Origin: CAZXFH01 sp964640055
Lineage (GTDB): Bacteria; Fidelibacterota; UBA2242; JAFGTP01
Direction: 5' to 3'
Length of the DNA stretch: 9,969 nt
NCBI GenBank assembly: GCA_964640055.1
Contig: CAZXFH010000078.1
Location: 1 to 9,969, forward strand
The notes beneath the pieces are model-generated. The model saw nothing but the letters and a program-made list of their open reading frames with translations. It was not told where the DNA came from and did not search any database. The position numbers and the translations under genes are program-made. Shown piece after piece: positions 1 through 6,087 of this stretch; the stretch's first letter is position 1; each line of letters starts with the position of its first letter.

Positions 1-126
1 AACCCCGGTAGGGGTGCAACATGAATAACGCCGGATGAAATCCGGTGAAACAGGTCATCCAAAAAGATGAACAACCCTGATAAGGGTTGAATTTGAATCG
101 CAATATCCGAAACCGGATGGATTGCG
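1..126. repeat. Tandem two-unit double-hairpin (REP-like) element
   Basis: Two units, about 72 bases apart, share one plan: a first hairpin, a linker containing TGAAT, and a second hairpin. Unit A has ACCCC/GGGGT arms (2-6, 11-15; loop GGTA) and CCGGAT/ATCCGG arms (31-36, 40-45; loop GAA). Unit B has AACCCT/AGGGTT arms (73-78, 83-88; loop GATA) and ATCCG/CGGAT arms (105-109, 114-118). The last is lengthened by CGCAAT/ATTGCG (99-104, 121-126) with a GG bulge. The arms are exact. No reading frame explains the region. The plan resembles REP/BIME elements mobilised by RAYT transposases, but that family link is inference. The element may extend left of the window. Confidence 0.6.
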
Positions 127-166
127 ACAGATACGGATAACCTGACCTCCGCCTCAAAAGAAATGG

Positions 167-185
167 CCCCCCTGATCAAAGGGGG
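167..185. repeat. C-run/G-run palindrome around TGATCA
   Basis: CCCCCC (167-172) and GGGGG (181-185) flank TGATCAAA and can form a short strong hairpin. A further G-rich stretch follows (gagagaggggg, to about 196). Similar C/G palindromes occur as dispersed intergenic repeats in many bacteria. On the minus strand it could end transcription, but the T-run after it is broken (GCCATTTCTTTT), so I call it a repeat rather than a terminator. Confidence 0.45.
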
Positions 186-240
186 AGAGAGGGGGTTGTA
201 AGAACTGGTAATAACCGGAACAGATGTCGACATGCCCTTC

Positions 241-345
241 CTCGTCATACCGATCCATTCCACCCTTGTTACACCGCCCTATTCCACCCACCTCGTTATA
301 CCGCTCCATTCCACTAGTCTCGTTACACCGCTCTGCGGTGTAACG
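241..345. repeat. Degenerate 23-bp direct repeats ending in a perfect hairpin
   Basis: Three 23-base copies at 241-263, 265-287 and 292-314 follow the consensus CTYGTYAYACCG plus a variable NYC then YATTCCAC. A fourth, partial copy (319-333) runs into a perfect inverted repeat with arms CGTTACACCGC (321-331) and GCGGTGTAACG (335-345) and a 3-base loop. Start-to-start spacings are 24, 27 and 27 bases. The spacers are only 1 to 4 bases, so this is not a CRISPR array. It looks like a small tandem or miniature mobile repeat, and its function is unknown. Confidence 0.6.
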
Positions 346-499
346 CTACAAGCATTCAGAAAATGATGGAAACATCACGTCATAAGCCATAAGTGTCGCA
401 ACACAGAGCGTAGCGAAAAGGTAAGATTGCTAGATATCCCGAATGGTTTCAACCCTTAATAATAAGGTAATCTGCTGATTCACCCCAATCAACCGGAAT
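346..499. other. Intergenic stretch, no gene seen
   Basis: No frame here looks coding. The only structure I find is a weak hairpin CCTTA/TAAGG (454-458, 463-467; loop ATAA). Its surroundings (AACCCTTAATAATAAGG) resemble a decayed copy of the AACCCT...AGGGTT hairpin at 73-88. Together with 1-345 this makes the left 560 bases a repeat-laden gap downstream of the thioredoxin gene. Confidence 0.4.
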
Positions 500-535
500 A
501 AAAAACCCCCTCTCTGCGGACAAGAAAAGGGGCCA
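500..535 (-). terminator. Intrinsic terminator of the thioredoxin gene
   Basis: Read on the minus strand, a stem beginning CCCCTTTT and closing with GAGAGGGG (8 pairs counting G-T wobbles) is followed by GTTTTTT (the A-run at 500-505 on the plus strand). It starts about 27 bases after the thioredoxin stop codon, the expected place and orientation for a Rho-independent terminator. Confidence 0.65.
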
Positions 536-561
536 AGGGATGAGTTCTTCAGACCAGCGCA

Positions 562-930
562 TCAATTCTTCTGGTGATTAACACCTAAGACATCCTTGAT
601 CGCTTTTTGCATGCTCTGCTTGGGCAGGGCGCCCACCGACATTTGCGGCTTGCCCTCCGTGGGGATGAATAAAACCGAGGGAATACTTCGGATTCCGAAG
701 ATTCCCGCCAGTTCCTGCTCCTGCTCGGTATCAACTTTGTAAACCGTCAGCTGATCACTGTATTCGTCTGCGATTTCCTTCATAACCGGTTCCAAAACCT
801 TACAGGGCCCACACCAATCCGCATAGAAATCAATGATCGCCGGCTTTTCACCTTTATATTTCCATTCCTTTTCATTCTCGTAATCAAATACATCTTGGAT
901 GAATTTTTCTTTGGTTAATTTTTCAGTCAC
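562..930 (-). CDS. trxA: Thioredoxin (WCGPC)
   Basis: A 122-residue cytoplasmic thioredoxin, a protein disulfide reductase normally recycled by thioredoxin reductase with NADPH. The redox motif WCGPC is at residues 39-43 within the fold signature DFYADWCGPC, and the conserved cis-proline is P84 in RSIPS. The N-terminal stretch EWKYKGEKPAIIDFYADWCG and the ending GKPQMSVGALPK are typical of Bacteroidota/FCB thioredoxins; about 20 extra N-terminal residues precede the usual core. There is no signal peptide, so it should act in the cytoplasm. The start codon is GTG (930-928), preceded by a strong AGGAGG (940-935) with a 4-base spacer. The gene stands alone, is transcribed away from the receptor cluster and ends in its own terminator. 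I see no functional tie to the signalling genes other than adjacency. Family assignment is firm; the symbol assumes it is the housekeeping copy. Confidence 0.95.
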   Translation of the reverse strand: MTEKLTKEKFIQDVFDYENEKEWKYKGEKPAIIDFYADWCGPCKVLEPVMKEIADEYSDQLTVYKVDTEQEQELAGIFGIRSIPSVLFIPTEGKPQMSVGALPKQSMQKAIKDVLGVNHQKN

Positions 931-1263
931 AATGCCTCCTTGCGGTTTTAGATTACACTCTTTTCGATAGATTGAACCTTTAAAAGTTACAAAATAACCC
1001 CGTAGACAGGGTTAATAAGATTGAAAGCGACGGAATAACTGATTAGATTAAGGTATTAATCAGGGTGTAATATTGAGACTGAGATCTCAGTAGAATAAGA
1101 TCGTTACTGAAATGCTAATACCCTGAAAAGCATCCGTGGTGATAATTGCGATGAGTTGGAAACTCTGTTTTCAATTTAACACAAAAGCCGTCGGGAAAAA
1201 TTTAGGTAAAATAATGTACTGTTAGCATGCTTTTAACCATTGGTGTATAACTATAAAATGTTC
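931..1263. other. Divergent intergenic region with several palindromes
   Basis: AT-rich gap between the minus-strand thioredoxin gene and the plus-strand receptor cluster, with no coding frame. It contains three exact inverted repeats. TAACCC/GGGTTA lies at 995-1000 and 1009-1014. CTGATTA/TAATCAG lies at 1039-1045 and 1057-1063. A perfect 14-base palindrome, ACTGAGATCTCAGT, lies at 1078-1091. The first pair recalls the AACCC...GGGTT hairpins at 1-88. The palindrome has the look of a dimeric regulator site, but no known consensus is recognised. The thioredoxin promoter should lie at about 945-1000 on the minus strand; I could not identify a convincing one. Confidence 0.45.
1078..1091. promoter_or_regulatory. 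Perfect 14-bp palindrome, possible operator
   Basis: ACTGAGATCTCAGT is its own reverse complement over all 14 bases. It lies between the divergent genes, about 140 bases upstream of the thioredoxin start codon and about 170 bases upstream of the -35 box of the receptor promoter. That distance is long for direct repression of either promoter, so regulator binding is only a possibility. Confidence 0.25.
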
Positions 1264-1293
1264 TTGACATGAATAATTTCTTTCCTGTATATT
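1264..1293 (+). promoter_or_regulatory. Sigma70-type promoter of the receptor cluster
   Basis: A consensus -35 box TTGACA (1264-1269) is followed after 18 bases by TATATT (1288-1293), preceded by TG. Transcription would begin near 1300, leaving a leader of about 130 bases before the first receptor gene. It is the best promoter-like match I found upstream of the plus-strand genes. Confidence 0.6.
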
Positions 1294-1318
1294 AAAGTAG
1301 TTTGGTGTACAATTGTTT

Positions 1319-1340
1319 AATAACGCAGCGGTTATTTTTT
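1319..1340 (+). terminator. Terminator-like hairpin in the leader (possible attenuator)
   Basis: AATAAC (1319-1324) and GTTATT (1331-1336) form a perfect 6-bp stem with loop GCAGCG, followed directly by TTTT (1337-1340). It lies about 20 bases downstream of the predicted transcription start and 90 bases upstream of the first gene. The stem has a single G-C pair, so it would be a weak terminator at best. No plus-strand gene lies upstream for it to end. Confidence 0.22.
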
Positions 1341-1428
1341 AATTTGCTTAGGAAAATATTCATTTAAAATTATTTGTTAATTAAATCAAAATGTGAAATA
1401 ATAGCTATGACAGTCAGGAAATCGTAAT

Positions 1429-4401
1429 ATGAAAAAAATGTCATACCAGTGGTTTCGTAAGAAAATCAACATTATAGTTTCCATTTCAATAGTGGCCATC
1501 CTGGTTCTGAGTGTTTTTACGGTTTATCTGGTGAATGAGAGCAAAAGAATAAAAAAGGAGAAACAGCAAGATTTACAGGTCATTACCAAATTTAAAACTG
1601 ATCAACTAGCCCGGTGGCACCAGGAACGAATTGGGGATGCCTCGGTATTATCCAAAAGGATTCATTTTATCGAACGGGTGGAGCAATGGTTGCACAATAA
1701 AGAGAATGAAGCCGCGTACAGGGGCATTATTGAGGAACTGAATAATTTGAAAAATGCCTATACCTATGAAGCGGTAATATTATCCTCTGTCAATGGTGAA
1801 TTGCTATTAGCAAGCGGCTATCAGCAAGAAACCCTGTCTGCAGTCACCATCAATGAAGTCATTAAAGCGGTTAACCAGCGGCAGATTAGAGATACTGATT
1901 TTTATCGTTGCCCCTTGGAAGATAAAATCCATCACGATAACATTATTCCGTTAATAAACAAAGCGAAGAAACCTGTCGCAGCCCTAATTTTACGAACTGA
2001 TCCTGATATTTTCATCTTCCCTTTATTAGAGTTTCAATCATATCCAGCGGAAAGTTTTGAAACCCTAATCGTCAGACAGGAGGGTGATAGTGTTGTATTT
2101 CTGAATGAATTGCGCTACTGGAAAAACACGGCCTTAAGGCTGCGTATTTCCCTTTCCCGGGAAGCGGTGCCGGCCGTGCAAGCTGTCCTGGGATATCAGG
2201 GCATCTGGGAAGGCAGGGATTATCGTGATAAAAACGTTGTTGCTGCGCTAAAACCAGTGGCAAACACACCCTGGTTCCTGATTGCTAAAATTGATAAAAA
2301 TGAACTCTATCAAGAGCTATATAATGAATTTATATATCTAAGTATATTTTTCATATTGATTGTTTTAATATTGGGACTGATAGGATTATTTATTTATTTC
2401 CACCAGCAAAGAAATGTTTATAAACGCTTGTGGCAAGCACATAGTGAGTTTAAAACCACCTTATATAGTATTGGCGACGGTGTAATTACGACAGATACAT
2501 CGGGATGTGTGAAATATATGAATCCTGTTGCCCAACGATTGACCGGATGGAAGGAATCCAGGGCACGAGGAAAGGCAATCGAAAAGGTTTTTAATATTAT
2601 TAACGAAGAGACCCGTAGCAAGGTAACCAATCCGGTCAAACAGGTATTAGACGGTGGATTAATTGTTGGTCTGGCAAATAACACCCTTTTAATATCGAAA
2701 ACAGGCAAGGAAATACCCATTGCCGATAGTGGTGCTCCCATAAAAAATGAAAAAAATCAGACCATTGGTGTTGTGTTGGTCTTTCGGGACCAGACTAAGG
2801 AAAGAGTAGCCCAGAAAGCCTTGCGTGACAGTGAGGATAGACTCAAATATATTTTTGAGTCAGCCAATGTAGGTAAGTCGGTTACCCTGCCATCCGGGGA
2901 AATTAATGTTAACAAGGCTTTCGCTGATATGCTGGGTTATACGGTTGCCGAATTGAAAGACACAACCTGGCAGGAACTGACCCCGGCCGAGGAGATCCCA
3001 GGTACACAAAAAAAGATTGAAAAACTGCTCATCGGTAAAAAAGATTCTCTCCGGTTTGACAAAAGATATATTCATAAGAATGGTGATTATATCTGGACAG
3101 ATGTGAGTGTTACGTTACGGCGGGATCGAGCTGGTAAGCCGCTTTATTTCATTACAACGGTTGTTGACATCACCGAACGCAAACAGGCGGAAGAGAAATT
3201 AAAATCCAATTATGCCCTGCTGCGAATCGCCGGTGAAACCGCCCGTTTCGGCGGCTGGAGCGTTGACCTGGAGAAGAATATCTGCACCTGGTCGGATGCT
3301 GTGGCCGATATACACGAGATGCCGCACGGCTATGCGCCGCCCTTGGAGGAAGGCATCAATTTCTATGCACCCGAATGGCGGGACAAGATCACCCAGGTTT
3401 TTATCGCCTGTACCGAAAAAGGCATCCCCTACGATGAAGAAATGGAGATCATCACAAAGAAAGGGAATCGCCTTTGGGTACGCACGATCGGCAGAGCAGT
3501 GAAAGATGAAAACGGCAGGATCATTAAAGTGCAGGGGTCGTTTCAGGACATCACCAAGCGCAAAAAAGCCGAAGAGGCATTACACTGTATTAAATGGATG
3601 TTGAGCAAAAAAACAACAGAAGTAAAAAGTGATCCGGTTCCGTCTTATGGCGATCTTACAGAGCTGAATACGAGCAGGTTGATTCTTGATTCGGTCGGTA
3701 AAAATGTTTTAAAAGACATCGCGGATGACTTTTTAAGATTACTGGATACATCATACGCTATTTATGAAAAGAACGGCGATTATGTCCTGGGTATTTTTGC
3801 TTCCGGCTGGTGCCGTTTTATGGATCAGGCTTCCCGGGAATTGTGCGACACAGACGACAATAAAGAGGCGCTGAATTGCGGTAAATGGCTTTGTCATGAA
3901 TCCTGCTGGAAAGAAGCATCACTTCCGGCGATAGAATCAGGCCGGCCTGTGGATATCGAATGCCAGGGTGGTATTCATCTCTATGCATTGCCGATTGTTG
4001 CCGGTGATGAGGTTATCGGCGCCATTAACTTCGGCTATGGCGATCCACCGCAGGACAAAGAAAAATTGAGCGAACTGGCTGAAAAATACAAGGTTCCTTT
4101 GAATGAGCTGGAAAAAAAGGCAAGTGAGTATGAGACCCGTCCGTCTTTTATCATTGATACGGCCAAAGAACGGCTGCAGGCTGCCGCCAATCTGATTGGC
4201 GAAATCGTCAGCCGCAAAACCAAGGAAAAGGAAATAATTAAACTCAACGAACAGCTTGAACAGAAGGTGGCCGAAAAGACCAAAGATCTGAAAGAAAGGG
4301 TTGCCGAACTGGAACGTTTTCATGATGCTACCATTCAGCGCGAATTCCGTATCAAAGAACTGCGGGATGAGATCGATCGGCTAAAAGGAGAAACAGGATG
4401 A
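1429..4401 (+). CDS. Membrane receptor: Cache-like, three PAS, PocR domain, coiled coil; no kinase
   Basis: A 990-residue inner-membrane sensor. TM1 is about residues 14-35 and TM2 about 302-324. The outer domain between them (36-300) looks like a Cache-type sensor (KFKTDQLARWHQER near the membrane, PVANTPWFLIAKID before TM2). Three PAS domains follow at about 341-455, 468-585 (ending DITERKQAEE) and 597-715 (ending DITKRKKAEE). Next is a PocR-type ligand domain at about 741-930 (WCRF, LCHESCW, ECQGGI, INFGYGDPP), rich in cysteine (C795, C806, C817, C822, C826, C845). A coiled coil (936-988) contains FHDATIQRE. No HisKA, HATPase, GGDEF or methyl-accepting domain is present, so the output must be through a partner; the last residues match those of the next protein, which argues against truncation. 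Start: AGGA at 1416-1419 sits 9 bases before ATG 1429. The stop overlaps the next start by 4 bases. PAS3 is GC-rich against an AT-rich front half. Confidence 0.85.
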   Translation: MKKMSYQWFRKKINIIVSISIVAILVLSVFTVYLVNESKRIKKEKQQDLQVITKFKTDQLARWHQERIGDASVLSKRIHFIERVEQWLHNKENEAAYRGIIEELNNLKNAYTYEAVILSSVNGELLLASGYQQETLSAVTINEVIKAVNQRQIRDTDFYRCPLEDKIHHDNIIPLINKAKKPVAALILRTDPDIFIFPLLEFQSYPAESFETLIVRQEGDSVVFLNELRYWKNTALRLRISLSREAVPAVQAVLGYQGIWEGRDYRDKNVVAALKPVANTPWFLIAKIDKNELYQELYNEFIYLSIFFILIVLILGLIGLFIYFHQQRNVYKRLWQAHSEFKTTLYSIGDGVITTDTSGCVKYMNPVAQRLTGWKESRARGKAIEKVFNIINEETRSKVTNPVKQVLDGGLIVGLANNTLLISKTGKEIPIADSGAPIKNEKNQTIGVVLVFRDQTKERVAQKALRDSEDRLKYIFESANVGKSVTLPSGEINVNKAFADMLGYTVAELKDTTWQELTPAEEIPGTQKKIEKLLIGKKDSLRFDKRYIHKNGDYIWTDVSVTLRRDRAGKPLYFITTVVDITERKQAEEKLKSNYALLRIAGETARFGGWSVDLEKNICTWSDAVADIHEMPHGYAPPLEEGINFYAPEWRDKITQVFIACTEKGIPYDEEMEIITKKGNRLWVRTIGRAVKDENGRIIKVQGSFQDITKRKKAEEALHCIKWMLSKKTTEVKSDPVPSYGDLTELNTSRLILDSVGKNVLKDIADDFLRLLDTSYAIYEKNGDYVLGIFASGWCRFMDQASRELCDTDDNKEALNCGKWLCHESCWKEASLPAIESGRPVDIECQGGIHLYALPIVAGDEVIGAINFGYGDPPQDKEKLSELAEKYKVPLNELEKKASEYETRPSFIIDTAKERLQAAANLIGEIVSRKTKEKEIIKLNEQLEQKVAEKTKDLKERVAELERFHDATIQREFRIKELRDEIDRLKGETG

Positions 4402-5900
4402 GCAAAGATGTAATGAAAGCGAACCGTTTTTTATCCATATTCCTTGTGCTCTGCATTCTCCTATGTATGTCTTCATTGAGCGCTTTTGGCAGAGCATTGT
4501 CTTCACCCACTGCATCCGCCCACACTGTTGGAGTAGAGCGAAAAGTGCGGGTTGGCGTCTATCAGAACGAACCCAAAGTCTTTTGGGATGAGGAGCGCCA
4601 GGCTGCCGGGCTGTTCATCGAGCTGCTGGAGAAAATTGCCGAAGAGGAGCGCTGGAATCTGGTGTATGTACCGTGCGCATGGCCCAATTGCCTGCAAGCC
4701 CTGACCGATGGCGAGATCGATCTGATGCCCGACGTGGCCTATTCGGCTGAACGGGAAGCCATCTATGATTTCCTACGTACGCCTGTGCTCGAATGCTGGT
4801 CGAGGGTATATGCCGCGCCGCAATCGCAGATCGTTCAGATACCTGACTTGAACGGCATGCGGGTCGCCGTGCTGCGTGGTTCCATCCAGGAGAGCGTTTT
4901 CGAGCAGTTGATGGATGGCTTTGGTTATGAGATGGATCTTGTCGCCACCGATTCGTTCGAGCAGGCTTTCAAACTGGTCGCAGACGGTCAGGTCGATGCG
5001 GCCATCGCCAATAATCTATTCGGCGACTATTTTTACCAGGAATACGGACTGTCCAGGACGGCGATTGATTTCAACCCGGTCAAGCTCTATTATGCGACCG
5101 CTGAGGGGCAAAACGCCGATCTTTTGGCGGCCATAAACCGCCACCTGGACGAGTGGATTCCACAGCGCGGCTCGCCCTATTACACTACGTTAGGCCGTTG
5201 GACAGAATCGCAGGCGCGCCATCGCGTACCGCCTGCCGTTTTATGGGTCATCGGAGGCATCGGTGTGCTCTTGCTCGCAGCCATAGGGGCGACGGCGCTG
5301 CTCCGCCAGCAGGTTAAGATCAGGACAGAACACCTGGAACAAATCAACGTCGAGCTCCAAGAGAGCGAAAAACGCTTCCAAACCCTGGCCCGGATTTCGC
5401 CCGTGGGCATCTTTCGAACCGATACCAAGGGCGCGACAACCTACGTCAACCCACAATGGTGCGCGATTGCCGGCCTTTCGGCGGAAAAGGCTATGGGGGA
5501 TGGGTGGCTCAAAGCGGTTCACTCCGATGATAGGGAAAGGTTGCGCCAGGGATGGCAGGAGGCGACTCAACTGCAGCGACCATCTTGGGCGGATTACCGT
5601 TTTATACGTCCGGACGGGACGATTGCCTGGGTCATGGGCCAGGCAGTGCCCGAAATAGACGCCGAAGGTCAGATCGCGGGCTATGTGGGCACCATCACCG
5701 ACATCACCGAACGCAAAAAGGCAGAAGATGAACTTCGAAAATTAAAAGATGATCTGGAAATTCAGGTGGCAGAAAAAGCCAAAGAGCTGAAAGAACGGGT
5801 TGCTGAACTGGAAAAATTCCATGACGCGACCATTGATCGGGAACTCCGTATGAATGAGCTGCGGGAAGAGATTGAGCGGCTGAAGAGAGATAAGAAATGA
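4398..5900 (+). CDS. SBP_bac_3-PAS membrane sensor with coiled-coil end; no kinase
   Basis: A 500-residue protein. A signal sequence (hydrophobic 11-30) precedes a periplasmic solute-binding domain of the amino-acid/polar type (SBP_bac_3, about 48-268), one membrane helix (279-302), a PAS domain (about 320-437, ending TDITERKKAE) and a coiled coil (446-497). Residues that in family members such as HisJ contact the ligand alpha-carboxylate and alpha-amino groups appear conserved: R119 (in SAERE) and D200 (in GQVDAAI). An amino-acid-like ligand is therefore plausible. The end, VAELEKFHDATIDRELRMNELREEIERLK, matches the upstream receptor nearly residue for residue, and no kinase follows. Start: AAGGAG (4385-4390) is 7 bases before ATG 4398, which overlaps the upstream stop (ATGA), so translation is probably coupled. 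The SBP, TM and PAS parts are about 63% GC in sampled lines, far above both neighbours, suggesting acquisition from another source. It probably modulates the kinase encoded next. Confidence 0.85.
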   Translation: MSKDVMKANRFLSIFLVLCILLCMSSLSAFGRALSSPTASAHTVGVERKVRVGVYQNEPKVFWDEERQAAGLFIELLEKIAEEERWNLVYVPCAWPNCLQALTDGEIDLMPDVAYSAEREAIYDFLRTPVLECWSRVYAAPQSQIVQIPDLNGMRVAVLRGSIQESVFEQLMDGFGYEMDLVATDSFEQAFKLVADGQVDAAIANNLFGDYFYQEYGLSRTAIDFNPVKLYYATAEGQNADLLAAINRHLDEWIPQRGSPYYTTLGRWTESQARHRVPPAVLWVIGGIGVLLLAAIGATALLRQQVKIRTEHLEQINVELQESEKRFQTLARISPVGIFRTDTKGATTYVNPQWCAIAGLSAEKAMGDGWLKAVHSDDRERLRQGWQEATQLQRPSWADYRFIRPDGTIAWVMGQAVPEIDAEGQIAGYVGTITDITERKKAEDELRKLKDDLEIQVAEKAKELKERVAELEKFHDATIDRELRMNELREEIERLKRDKK

Positions 5901-6072
5901 GAGGCCAGAATCTCATGAATACCCCTGGGATTCGACCCGGCATAAGCGATAGGATTGGGAAGGGCTTGAGTAGCCCCGGGATTCCTGACCTGTGGAATTC
6001 CGCAAGGAATATTCCACTGGGTTATCCCGGGGGTGGCGTGATTCCCAAAAAACATTTGGGGTTTTCAACCCC
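5897..6072. repeat. Nested palindromic element between sensor genes
   Basis: Several exact inverted repeats are packed into the 187-base gap. ATGAGA/TCTCAT (5897-5902, 5911-5916) overlaps the upstream stop. A large nested cruciform follows: TTGGGAA/TTCCCAA (5955-5961, 6042-6048) encloses CCCCGGGAT/ATCCCGGGG (5974-5982, 6024-6032), which encloses GTGGAATTCC with GGA and ATTCCAC (5992-6001, 6006-6017; loop GCAA, AT bulge). A separate hairpin GGGGTT/AACCCC (6058-6063, 6067-6072; loop TTC) ends 15 bases before the kinase start codon. The density of symmetry looks like a REP/MITE-type insertion or a structured RNA within the transcript. No T-run follows, so it is not a standard intrinsic terminator. 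Confidence 0.6.
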
Positions 6073-6087
6073 GGACCGGAACAAAAT

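Noticed and set aside
241..333. CRISPR array
   Set aside because: Repeats are 23 bases and degenerate, and spacers are only 1-4 bases, too short for CRISPR spacers. No cas gene is visible.
964..969. Placeholder coordinates for a protein-level observation: the His in FHDATI of the receptors (H965 of the first) as a phospho-acceptor
   Set aside because: The surrounding sequence lacks the HisKA pattern (S/H-E/D-L-R-x-P-L), and no ATPase domain follows in either protein.
3212..3502. Second plus-strand frame within the first receptor
   Set aside because: It overlaps the well-conserved third PAS in another frame. Its length comes from the high GC content there, and it has no recognisable domain.
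5897..6072. Intrinsic terminator after the second sensor gene
   Set aside because: The hairpins are strong, but none is followed by a T-run on the plus strand.
5992..6087. GTG at 5992 as the kinase start, adding 32 residues
   Set aside because: The extension is translated palindrome sequence without features. ATG 6088 begins a typical signal peptide, which needs to be N-terminal.
4399..6087. Frameshifted or lost kinase domains after the two kinase-less receptors
   Set aside because: The first receptor's stop overlaps the next start. The gap after the second holds only palindromes, with no H-box, N-box or G-box motif in any frame I read. Both proteins end at the same point.
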